Assembly: GCA_902592965.1 (NCBI GenBank)
Contig: CACJGL010000002.1
Span: 1 to 64,000 of the forward strand
Origin: an uncultured Pelagibacteraceae bacterium
Lineage (GTDB): Bacteria; Pseudomonadota; Alphaproteobacteria; Pelagibacterales; Pelagibacteraceae
Direction: 5' to 3'
Length of the DNA: 64,000 nucleotides
The notes beneath the pieces are model-generated. The model searched no databases. It worked only from the letters and a program-made list of their open reading frames with translations, and had not been told where the DNA came from. Made by a program: the position numbers and the translations under genes. Shown piece by piece: positions 48,241 to 57,384 of the stretch. The stretch's first letter is position 1; each line of letters starts with the position of its first letter.

Positions 48241-49151
48241 TGTCTTACAATTTAATTCAAGAAAAAATCAATGAAGGAAAAATTATTTTACTTGATGGAG
48301 GTATAGGTGCTGAGCTTGAAAAAAAAGGAGCTAAAATGGATCAAAACCTCTGGTGTGGAAAATGTTCGGTAGATAGCCCAGAATTTCTAAAAGAAGTTCA
48401 TGAAAATTATATTGATGCAGGTGCTGATGTTATTACAACAAATACTTATGCTACAACTCCAATTTCTCTTAGAAAACACGGATATGAAGACTCAATTGAA
48501 TTATTTAATAAACAAGCAGTTCAAATTGCTAAACAAGCAATTAATAATTCAAAAAAGAACATCTGTTTAGCAGGAAGTGTTTCGAGTTATGGAAGTTTTC
48601 TTAAACTTGGAACAAAGAACATGAAGCCATGTTTTAATGAACATATTAAAATTTTATCAAATGAGGGTGTTGATTTAATAATTTTAGAAGCAATGACATC
48701 TCAAGCAGAAATTGTGGAGACTATGCTTGAGTGTTCTTCAAATATAAAGTTACCTGTTTGGCTTTCTATTTCCTGTGTAATAGATCAGAATACAAAAAAT
48801 ATTACACTTGGTTATGATGATGTGAAGAATAAAACTGAAATTTACGAGGATTTAGAAGAATCGATAAAAAATTTTAGTAAATTACATAAGGGGCCAATTT
48901 TAATTGCTCACTCAGATATTAAAACAACGAGCGCAGCTTTAGATACTGCATTAAAAAATTATAATGGAGTTATTGGTGCATACCCTAACAAAGGCTATTA
49001 CGAAAAACCAAATTGGAAGTTTGTGGATGATTTTTCACCCAATGATTATTTTGAAGTTGCAAAAAAATGGTTTAGCAAAGGTGTAAAAATTGTTGGTGGT
49101 TGTTGTGGTATAGGAGTTGAAGAGATAAAAGCTGTTTCAATTTTGAAGTAA
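48240..49151 (+). CDS. Homocysteine S-methyltransferase family protein (paralog 1)
   Basis: LLDGGIGAELEKKG; DVITTNTYATTP; SISCVI; GGCCGIGVEEI. Start at TAATG overlap with VOC gene. Confidence 0.88.
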   Translation: MSYNLIQEKINEGKIILLDGGIGAELEKKGAKMDQNLWCGKCSVDSPEFLKEVHENYIDAGADVITTNTYATTPISLRKHGYEDSIELFNKQAVQIAKQAINNSKKNICLAGSVSSYGSFLKLGTKNMKPCFNEHIKILSNEGVDLIILEAMTSQAEIVETMLECSSNIKLPVWLSISCVIDQNTKNITLGYDDVKNKTEIYEDLEESIKNFSKLHKGPILIAHSDIKTTSAALDTALKNYNGVIGAYPNKGYYEKPNWKFVDDFSPNDYFEVAKKWFSKGVKIVGGCCGIGVEEIKAVSILK

Positions 49152-49168
49152 TAATATATTGTAAAATT

Positions 49169-49624
49169 ATGAAAACTTTTATTGGTGGTATTGGTTGTTT
49201 TTGGGACGAAACTAAATACGATGGTATAAAAGGAATATTATCTACCGAATGTGGTTATTGCGGAGGTGATGATCCTAATGTTACTTACAAAGCAGTTTGT
49301 GGTGGGGATACAGGTCACATAGAAGTAGTCAAAGTTCAATATGATGAAAATATTTTAAGCTATGAAGACATGGTCAGATTATTTTTTAAACTCCATGACT
49401 CAACTCAGAAGAATAGACAAGGAACTTATGTAGGAATTCAATATCGCTCTGAGATATTTTATAATAATGATAATGAAAAAAATACAGCAGAGAAAATTTT
49501 AAAAGAAATGAATGAGAAATTAGATGGAAAAGTTACTACAAAAATTTCCAAAGAAAAAAACTATTGTAAAGCAGAAGGCTATCATCAAAAGTACGAGAAA
49601 AATAAATCACTTAAGTTTGGATAA
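49169..49624 (+). CDS. msrA: Peptide-methionine (S)-S-oxide reductase
   Basis: GGIGCFW active site; TECGYCGG; HDSTQKNRQGTYVGIQYRSEIFY; EGYHQKYE. Confidence 0.92.
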   Translation: MKTFIGGIGCFWDETKYDGIKGILSTECGYCGGDDPNVTYKAVCGGDTGHIEVVKVQYDENILSYEDMVRLFFKLHDSTQKNRQGTYVGIQYRSEIFYNNDNEKNTAEKILKEMNEKLDGKVTTKISKEKNYCKAEGYHQKYEKNKSLKFG

Positions 49625-49635
49625 AAAGTACTAAT

Positions 49636-50793
49636 TTGAAAAAAATTATTTCAGAAAAAAATCCAGAATTAGTTACAAGAAAAGATAATAAAGCTCAATG
49701 GAATCTCCCAAATAAAAGGAGGTTGGGTTTTAGAAATTTATATAAAATTAATAGATATGGAATATACCTTAGATCAGATTTTGTTTTAAAATTAAAAAAA
49801 AAAATTAATAAGAGAATTGGTAAATTATCTTCTGTAAAAAAGGTAACTAAAAATAAAGCTTTTTGTTCTTTAATAGTTGGTAAAGATCAGGATATTTTAT
49901 TCGAGAAGTACGCAAAGGACTTTTCTACAAATCAGCCTCAAACAATTATGTCAATTACAAAAATGTTTATACATTTATTTGTGGGAGAGCTGATAGACAG
50001 AAAATTAATTAACTTGAATAAGAAAATTTCATTTTACTTGCCAAAAATTGGCAGTGGTTATGCAAATGCAAAAGTAAAAGACGTTTTAGACATGAACATT
50101 GTAAATCTATATAGCGAAGATTACACAAAAGCTTATTCGTCTTCATTTTTACATGAGCCTGTGGGAGGATGGAGACTGCCGATTAAAGGCAAAAACATTC
50201 AAAGCCAGGAACAATATTTAAATTCAATTAAATCTTTAAAAAGCAGAGATTTAAAAAATTACACTGATCTGGCGCATTATAAATCAGCTAATACCGATGT
50301 TATTGGGTTAATTGTAGAAAAAGTAAGTAAAAAAAGTTTAAGACAATGGCTGTTGGAAACAGTTGAAGCAACAGGATTTGAAGAAGGATTGTATATAGGA
50401 ACAGATAGATTTGGAACACCGTGGATGTCTGGAGGTGGAAGTTTAATTACAAGAGATTTTTTAAGAATGGGTTTACTTTTTTCTAGATTTGGAAAAGGTA
50501 TAAATGGAAAAAATATTGGTTCTAAAACTTTTTTGAGTAAAACTATTAATAGTGAGGGACCCAAATACATTCAATTATCTAAAGATAAATTTGTCTGTTA
50601 TGTTAATTCATTAATGAAATGCGGTAACTGGATTGGTCACTCTGGGTATGGGGGCCAATTTTTAGGAATAAATTTGAAAACAAAAGTTGTTGCTGCGTTT
50701 TTTTCAGTCTTAGAGACTAAATCTGCAACAAATGAAAAATATAAAAAAGATATGGTAAATATGATAGACCAAATAATTAGTAAAGATTACTAA
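49636..50793 (+). CDS. Beta-lactamase-fold serine hydrolase (class C / 6-aminohexanoate hydrolase-like)
   Basis: SITK (SxxK) in QTIMSITKMFIHLFVGELIDRKLI; YKSANTDVIGLIVEKVSKKSL; WIGHSGYGGQF; TTG start. Confidence 0.82.
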   Translation: MKKIISEKNPELVTRKDNKAQWNLPNKRRLGFRNLYKINRYGIYLRSDFVLKLKKKINKRIGKLSSVKKVTKNKAFCSLIVGKDQDILFEKYAKDFSTNQPQTIMSITKMFIHLFVGELIDRKLINLNKKISFYLPKIGSGYANAKVKDVLDMNIVNLYSEDYTKAYSSSFLHEPVGGWRLPIKGKNIQSQEQYLNSIKSLKSRDLKNYTDLAHYKSANTDVIGLIVEKVSKKSLRQWLLETVEATGFEEGLYIGTDRFGTPWMSGGGSLITRDFLRMGLLFSRFGKGINGKNIGSKTFLSKTINSEGPKYIQLSKDKFVCYVNSLMKCGNWIGHSGYGGQFLGINLKTKVVAAFFSVLETKSATNEKYKKDMVNMIDQIISKDY

Positions 50794-50794
50794 T

Positions 50795-51778
50795 TTAAGA
50801 AAATTTTGTTATCAAGGATTTTAAATGTTTATCTGTGACTCCACAACAACCCCCAATAATTTTTACCTGATCGTCTATTAACTCAGAACACTTATCAACA
50901 AATTCAATTTCATTTTCAGTTATTAATGCTTGCATAGTACTCGTGTCAAATTTATGAATTTCTGGATAGAACATAATTGGCCCATTCCAATTTGATTTTA
51001 AAACTTTCATTCCCTCTTTTGTATCAATAAACCAACTATGCATAATGCCATAAACATCTCCACCGATAGATTTGAGTGAATTAATTATTTCAGCGAAATT
51101 TATAATTTTATCTTCAGGAAGGAATTTTGGCTCATCAGGATATTTTAAAGGGTCATATATAATAGATCTCTCTTTTTCAGCTCTAAAATTTCTACCTACT
51201 ACGGTTTCATCAAATTTACTTATGCAGCAACTTAATCCAACCCAGACAGGCAGACCTGTTTCCAAAGCTGCATTTAGCAAAATTTTAGCGTGATCAATAT
51301 CTAAAAGCATTTCAAGAATAAGCACTTCGACTCCCTCCTCTTTTAATACCTTCGCTTGCTCTTTATAATTTTTTTCTTCATTTACAAATGATGGTACAAA
51401 TTTTGTGTCAGGTCTAAATTCATTTTCAGCCAAAGCTAAATATGTTGACATGCTTCCAGCAATTTTAATTTTTTTTCCAGAATTTTTGACTGCTTGTCTT
51501 GCTAACTTAACTGTATCAATGTTAATTTTTATAGTCTGATCTCCTAAATTTGAAGGTTCAAGACAATGTCTTGCAGTTCCAAAAGTATTGGTTGTTATCA
51601 TATCACATCCGGCGTTTATATGACTTTCATGTACTTTGATTACTATTTCTGGTGAGAAAACATTTGCTAAGCCAGAAAATGCTGGTCCCATTTTTCCACC
51701 AAGTCTCTGAATTTCTGAACCTGTTCCACCATCTAAGAAAACTTTTTTTTTTGATTTCAATAATTCATTAATATTCAT
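50795..51778 (-). CDS. Homocysteine S-methyltransferase family protein (paralog 2)
   Basis: LDGGTGSEIQRLGGKMG; DMITTNTFGTARH; GLSCCIS; IIGGCCGVTDKHLK. Confidence 0.88.
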   Translation of the reverse strand: MNINELLKSKKKVFLDGGTGSEIQRLGGKMGPAFSGLANVFSPEIVIKVHESHINAGCDMITTNTFGTARHCLEPSNLGDQTIKINIDTVKLARQAVKNSGKKIKIAGSMSTYLALAENEFRPDTKFVPSFVNEEKNYKEQAKVLKEEGVEVLILEMLLDIDHAKILLNAALETGLPVWVGLSCCISKFDETVVGRNFRAEKERSIIYDPLKYPDEPKFLPEDKIINFAEIINSLKSIGGDVYGIMHSWFIDTKEGMKVLKSNWNGPIMFYPEIHKFDTSTMQALITENEIEFVDKCSELIDDQVKIIGGCCGVTDKHLKSLITKFS

Positions 51779-52680
51779 TACGCTAACTTCTTTTCTGATT
51801 TTGGAACATATACAACTTCAATTACACCACCGAGAATTATCAGAATACTTCCTAGGGTTTCTCTCCAACCAAAAGGTTCATTTGTTAAAATACTAGCACT
51901 AATAACACCAACAATTATTTCAGCTAAAAATAAAATAGATGATAAGCCGGCTCCTAATTTACTTGGAGCCCAAAAGATTATTACTCCTGTAGGAATAAAA
52001 TAAAATATCGAAATAAGTAATAAAAAAGTGGACATTGACATGATAACCTCCACTGTTGGAACTGGTCCTAAATAATCTACTAAGAATAACCCAATAGGTA
52101 TACTGGCTAAACCTCCATAAAAAAAGAATGTGAATATAATTGGAAAGACGCCATCAGTTTTAATTATTTCCATTCTAATTAAACCAGCACCAAATAGTGC
52201 ACCTCCAGCAAGGGCCAACCAATCCCCTGCATTTTGAGGTAACGGAATTATATTCTCTTGACTGAATACAATCCATAAACCTCCTAGTGCTAAACCTAAT
52301 GTGATTACCCTCTTCCAACCAAATTTCTTTTTTAAAAATATAATTTCAAATATTGTTGTCCAAACAGGTATCATGTAAAACATGATTAATGCTTTAACTA
52401 CATCAGTAAGAAGAAAGCTAAGAGCATAACAAACAAATCCACTTCCAACAAAAAAACCAGTGAGAGGAAATTCCAATCCAATAGACTTTCCTTTTACAAC
52501 TCTCCAAATTGCGACTGGTGATAATATTAATATTCCAACTGCCATTTGGGATATTGTTCCCCAGCCACCAGTCAAGCCTCCATCTTCTAGTATTCTTTGA
52601 GGTAACCAATAAATTCCCCATGAGCCAGCAGCAATAGCTAATGCAAATGAAATTTTAAAATGATGAGGATGTCTAGTCAT
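51778..52680 (-). CDS. DMT superfamily (EamA) transporter
   Basis: 10-TM-like; repeat-like halves ALIMFYMIPVWTTIFEIIFLKKKFGWKRVITLGLALGG and SSILFLAEIIVGVISASILTNEPFGWRETLGSILIILGG. Confidence 0.88.
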   Translation of the reverse strand: MTRHPHHFKISFALAIAAGSWGIYWLPQRILEDGGLTGGWGTISQMAVGILILSPVAIWRVVKGKSIGLEFPLTGFFVGSGFVCYALSFLLTDVVKALIMFYMIPVWTTIFEIIFLKKKFGWKRVITLGLALGGLWIVFSQENIIPLPQNAGDWLALAGGALFGAGLIRMEIIKTDGVFPIIFTFFFYGGLASIPIGLFLVDYLGPVPTVEVIMSMSTFLLLISIFYFIPTGVIIFWAPSKLGAGLSSILFLAEIIVGVISASILTNEPFGWRETLGSILIILGGVIEVVYVPKSEKKLA

Positions 52681-52685
52681 TATAA

Positions 52686-54095
52686 TTACATTAATTCTGG
52701 TTTAAATTTTGAAAAGTTAAAAATTTCTTCATAAGATTTAGCAAAGTTAATTACTTTATTATCTTCTTTACTATTTGCTATAATCTGCATTCCCATCGGT
52801 AGCCCTTTATTATTAAAACCTACTGGAATAGATATAGTTGGCAAACCAAGCAAACTTGATAATGTATAGACTTCCATATATCTATGATAAGTGTCAATTT
52901 TATTATTATTGATAAATTCTGGATTATTTAGGTTCTTTTCAAACGGAAATAATTGAGCCGAAGGTAATGCTAAAAAATCATAATGTTTAAATAGGTTTTG
53001 AATTTTATCCATATATTTATTTCTTATTTCTATTGCTTTTAAAACATCGTTTGTTTCGATGCTTCTCCCTTTTTCATATTCCCAATATGCTTGGGAAGGT
53101 AATTCATTTAAATTTTTTAAATTATATAACAAAAAGTTTTCATATAATGTTTTGGCTCTTAATGTTATCCAAGAATACCATAATTCTCCTGAGTTAATTT
53201 CAGTTTTTAAATTTTCAACATTTAAACTATTTGATTGTAATTTTTTTAAAATATTTTCACATAAGTCTATGATTCCATCTTCATACTTATATTGTTCGTT
53301 TAGATCAATGCACCATCCAATTTTTAAATCTGAAAGTTTTTTATTGTTTATATCTTTAAGATCGAAAGATAATTTATCCTTTACATTCTTCCCTTTTATA
53401 TAATTAAATAAAAATTCCATGTCATTAGGAGTCCTAGCAAAACATCCAGTTGTAGATATTAAAGGAAAATCTTTTAAATTTTTAATTTCAAATCTATCTT
53501 CTGCAATCGCACCAGGTGTTGGTCTCAATCCATAAATATTGGCAAATGCTGCAGGATTTCTACAGGATCCCATCATGTCTGTACCATCTGCAAAAGGAAT
53601 TAAATTTGCTGCAACAGCTGCTGCTGCACCACCTGATGACCCTCCCGCTGACTTACTATAATCATAAACATTTGAAGTTGCTCCATAAACTCTATTAGTA
53701 GTATGACAACCAACGGCAAATTCAGAGAGATTTGTTTTACCAATTAAAATTGTGTTTTTTCTATAATTATCTACTAATAAAGAGTTCTGTTTTGGGATAT
53801 TTTTTATTAATTCTTTATATCCATAACAAGTTACCTCATTTTTAATATCAAATAATTCTTTAACAGCAATTGGAAGACCATAAATATCATCTTTATCATT
53901 ATTACTATTAAAATCTTCATCTTTTAATTTTGCTTCTTCAGTAATTTTCGTTTCATCTATATGTGAAATAATAGCATTTAATTTTGGGTTGAATTTTTTT
54001 ATTCTTTCTAAATAGAAATTTACTACCTCTACTATTTTAATTTCTCTTTTTTTTATTTTTGAAATTATTTGATGTACAGAAAAATTTTCAAGCAC
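52686..54095 (-). CDS. Amidase signature family protein
   Basis: GLPIAVKELFDIK; KTNLSEFAVG; KSAGGSSGGAAAAVAANLIPFADGTDMMGSCRNPAAFANIYGLRPT. Confidence 0.92.
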   Translation of the reverse strand: MLENFSVHQIISKIKKREIKIVEVVNFYLERIKKFNPKLNAIISHIDETKITEEAKLKDEDFNSNNDKDDIYGLPIAVKELFDIKNEVTCYGYKELIKNIPKQNSLLVDNYRKNTILIGKTNLSEFAVGCHTTNRVYGATSNVYDYSKSAGGSSGGAAAAVAANLIPFADGTDMMGSCRNPAAFANIYGLRPTPGAIAEDRFEIKNLKDFPLISTTGCFARTPNDMEFLFNYIKGKNVKDKLSFDLKDINNKKLSDLKIGWCIDLNEQYKYEDGIIDLCENILKKLQSNSLNVENLKTEINSGELWYSWITLRAKTLYENFLLYNLKNLNELPSQAYWEYEKGRSIETNDVLKAIEIRNKYMDKIQNLFKHYDFLALPSAQLFPFEKNLNNPEFINNNKIDTYHRYMEVYTLSSLLGLPTISIPVGFNNKGLPMGMQIIANSKEDNKVINFAKSYEEIFNFSKFKPELM

Positions 54096-54105
54096 TTAAT
54101 TAAAC

Positions 54106-55296
54106 CTATCTTGCTTGTCTAATACTCTCTAAAACTAAAGTCTTGACCTCATCTAATGATGCCTTTTTAGGATTTTGTCCATAAGCTTGGTCTAACATTG
54201 ATTTCTTTGCTATTCTCTCTTGACAATCTTCTGGTACTCCTAATTCATTTAATCCTTTAGGGATTTTTAATCTATCTAGAATTATATTTAAGTTGTCTTG
54301 AAAACTTTCAATTGAATGGTTTTCAAATTGCATAGCTTCTGACATTCTTTTTACTTTTTCCTCTAATCCAGGTAAATTATATTTCATGACTGAAGGAAGT
54401 ATAATTGCATTAGTCAATCCATGATGAGTATTATATTCAGCACCAACCATGTGCGAAATTGCATGAACTAAACCTAGGCCTTTTAAGAAAGCTATTCCAC
54501 CCAAATAAGATCCAATAATCATTCCTCCTCTAGCTAAAAGATTATCAGGTTCTTCGACAGCTGCATAAAGTGATTTTGAAATTAAATTTAAACTTTCTAA
54601 TGCAGAACCATCACAAAGTGGATGAAACATAGGAACACTATAACCTTCAATTGCATGTATCATTGCATCTATGCCGGTCCAAGCAGTAAGATTTGCTGGT
54701 AATTTTAAAGTTAGCTCTGGATCTACTAAAGCTAAACATGGTCGGGCATCTGGATGCCATAAACAAAATTTCATTCCTTTTTCAAGATGAGTTACCATGG
54801 CAGTAACTTCTGTTTCAGCACCTGTTCCTGCTGTAGTTGGAATAGTAATTATTTTTGGAAAAGGATTTTCCATAGTTAGTTTTGGTGGCTCTTTTTCAAA
54901 TTCAAAATCCCATAAAGGCACACCGCTATCAACTGTAAGAGAAATTGCTTTTCCTCCATCCATTGCACTTCCACCGCCTATTGCAATTATTGCATCATGA
55001 TTGCCTTCACGAAATTTTTTACATCCAGAATCTATTTCATCATCTCTAGGGTTTGGCGATATATTTGAATAAATATCTGATTTGATTTTTGAATCATTAA
55101 GTAAATTTTGTAAATCACTTATAAATGGTAAATTTAAACTACCACTATCAGTAACGATTAATGCATTATTTATTTTAAAATTTTTACAAAACTTTCCAAT
55201 TTCTTTAAATCTTCCAGGTCCATAAGCTGTAAAAGTTGGGAATGTCCAATCCTGATTATTTAATAAAAATTCTTCATTAAGCTTAAAATTTTGCAT
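54106..55296 (-). CDS. Iron-containing alcohol dehydrogenase
   Basis: AIIAIGGGSAMDGGKAI; TIPTTAGTGAETEVTAM; DAMIHAIEGY; GLVHAISHMVGAEYNTHHGLTNAIILP. Confidence 0.92.
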   Translation of the reverse strand: MQNFKLNEEFLLNNQDWTFPTFTAYGPGRFKEIGKFCKNFKINNALIVTDSGSLNLPFISDLQNLLNDSKIKSDIYSNISPNPRDDEIDSGCKKFREGNHDAIIAIGGGSAMDGGKAISLTVDSGVPLWDFEFEKEPPKLTMENPFPKIITIPTTAGTGAETEVTAMVTHLEKGMKFCLWHPDARPCLALVDPELTLKLPANLTAWTGIDAMIHAIEGYSVPMFHPLCDGSALESLNLISKSLYAAVEEPDNLLARGGMIIGSYLGGIAFLKGLGLVHAISHMVGAEYNTHHGLTNAIILPSVMKYNLPGLEEKVKRMSEAMQFENHSIESFQDNLNIILDRLKIPKGLNELGVPEDCQERIAKKSMLDQAYGQNPKKASLDEVKTLVLESIRQAR

Positions 55297-55334
55297 AATA
55301 TTTTAAAAACTTATACTAATTTCAATATTATTAA

Positions 55335-56267
55335 ATGAAAATTTCATCCGAAAAAACAGATCTAAAAAAAACATATTTAGCTATTGCTACAATGCTCTTA
55401 GCAATTTTATGTATAGATCTTTACATGGTTATTATTAAATTTTTAGGTGATGAATACTCAATAATTCAATTAACTTTATTTAGAAATGTAGCAGCAATTA
55501 TACCTTTGTTATTATTGATCTTATTCACAAATGAATTTTCAACAATATTCAAAAACATAGGTAATAAGTTTTTGATATTGAGTTGTTTGAGAGGAATATG
55601 TTTTCTTTCTATGAATGTATTCATTTTTATCTCAGTAGTAAATCTGGAATTTGCAACAGCTATGACGTTAACCTTCTCATCGCCTTTCTTCATAGTAATA
55701 CTATCAATAATTTTATTGAGTGAAAAAATTGGTATTTATAGATGGTCAGCGGTTATAATTGGTTTTGTTGGTGTAGTTATGATAATGAAACCAACAAGTG
55801 AAATTTTTAGTTTGTACTCAATTTTTCCAATTCTAACCGCTATAGCATGGGCTTTCACTGTCATAATTTTAAAATTCATTCAAGGCAATCATTCAACTGC
55901 TAAAATTCAGTTATATACATTAATATTTAATGTCATTGGTGGTTTATTATTATTTTTTGTAACTACAGGACATGTTGAAATTAAAAATTTTAAAGATTTT
56001 ATTTTGATGACAATGACTGGAGTTTTGGGTGGTACAGCAGCAATATTGTTTATTTATTCTTATCGTTTAATATCAGCAAGTAAAATAGCTTCATTTGAGT
56101 ATCTTGGTATACCGTCATCTTTTATTCTTGGTTGGATTTTCTTTAATGAAGCTCCATGGAGCCAACTATTTCCTGGAGTAATAGTAATTATTTTTGCTGG
56201 TATGATTATTATATGGAGAGATAATATTAAAAAGAAATCAATAGAAGGTAATAAACAAATTTATTGA
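55335..56267 (+). CDS. DMT superfamily (EamA) transporter
   Basis: 310 aa polytopic; FATAMTLTFSSPFFIVILSIILLSEKIGIYRWSAVIIGFVGVVMIMKP. Confidence 0.88.
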   Translation: MKISSEKTDLKKTYLAIATMLLAILCIDLYMVIIKFLGDEYSIIQLTLFRNVAAIIPLLLLILFTNEFSTIFKNIGNKFLILSCLRGICFLSMNVFIFISVVNLEFATAMTLTFSSPFFIVILSIILLSEKIGIYRWSAVIIGFVGVVMIMKPTSEIFSLYSIFPILTAIAWAFTVIILKFIQGNHSTAKIQLYTLIFNVIGGLLLFFVTTGHVEIKNFKDFILMTMTGVLGGTAAILFIYSYRLISASKIASFEYLGIPSSFILGWIFFNEAPWSQLFPGVIVIIFAGMIIIWRDNIKKKSIEGNKQIY

Positions 56268-57307
56268 TTTGATCTCATAGATTTCATGACTATTACTCTA
56301 TCTATTTCACCTAATAGCTTTCCGCTTTCGTTACAAACTACCGGATAAGTTTTATCATTATCAATTAGCCTATCTATTAAATTTTCAATTTTAGAATTAT
56401 CTAAAATATTATCTTTTCCATTCTCAAATAAATTTTTTGTTTCATTGCAGCACTCAGTTCTCATGACTTTGCCTGCACTTAATACTTTATATTTAGGAAC
56501 ATCTTCGCAAAAATCTTTAACATATTGATCTTTTGGATTAGATACAATTTCTTCAGGTGTGCCAACTTGAGAAACTTCTCCATCTTTCATGATTGCAATA
56601 TGGTCTCCCATTTTAATTGCCTCTAAAAAGTCGTGAGTTATAAATACCATAGTTTTTTGAAGCTTTTCTTGGATCTTTAAAAGCTCATCTTGCATCTCTC
56701 TTCTAATCAAAGGATCCAAGGCTGAAAAAGGTTCATCAAAAATTAATATTTCAGGATCCACAGCTAACGCTCTTGCAAGTCCTACCCTTTGCTGCATACC
56801 TCCAGATAATTCTCTTGGATAATTATTATGCCAACCATCTAAGCCAACCATTTTTAAAACTTCCATTGACTTTTCTGTTCTTATATCTTTTTTTGTTCCC
56901 CTTACTTCTAATCCATAACCAATATTTTCAAGAACTGTTCTATGAGGAAATAAACCAAAATGTTGGAAAACCATGCTCATTTTATTTCTTCTTAATTCTA
57001 ATAATTCACTTGCGCTCATTTTTGTAACTTCAACATCATCCATTTTCACTATGCCAGCTGTTGGTTCAATCAATCTCGAAATACATCTGACTAGTGTTGA
57101 TTTTCCACTACCAGATAATCCCATTACTACAAATGTTTCACCTTTTTGAATTGAGAAACTGACATCTTTTACAGCAACAACATGTCCTGTCTTTTCTTGA
57201 ACTTCTTTAATACTTAAATTTTTATCAAGGTTTTTAATAATTCTTTTTTCGTCTGGTCCAAATAGCTTCCATATATTTGTACAGGTAATTTTTTGTTCTA
57301 CAGACAT
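56261..57307 (-). CDS. proV: Glycine betaine/proline ABC transporter ATP-binding protein (ProV-like, copy 1)
   Basis: GHVVAVKDVSFSIQKGETFVVMGLSGSGKSTLVRCISRLIEPTAG; LSGGMQQRVGLARALAVDPEILIFDEPFSALDPLIRREMQDELL; CBS-like C-terminus. Confidence 0.92.
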   Translation of the reverse strand: MSVEQKITCTNIWKLFGPDEKRIIKNLDKNLSIKEVQEKTGHVVAVKDVSFSIQKGETFVVMGLSGSGKSTLVRCISRLIEPTAGIVKMDDVEVTKMSASELLELRRNKMSMVFQHFGLFPHRTVLENIGYGLEVRGTKKDIRTEKSMEVLKMVGLDGWHNNYPRELSGGMQQRVGLARALAVDPEILIFDEPFSALDPLIRREMQDELLKIQEKLQKTMVFITHDFLEAIKMGDHIAIMKDGEVSQVGTPEEIVSNPKDQYVKDFCEDVPKYKVLSAGKVMRTECCNETKNLFENGKDNILDNSKIENLIDRLIDNDKTYPVVCNESGKLLGEIDRVIVMKSMRSNQ

Positions 57308-57384
57308 TTTTAAAAAATAATATTACTCCAAAAATAGACAATATTTTACTTTAAATGTAAAATTATTTATTTTATCTTGCGAAT

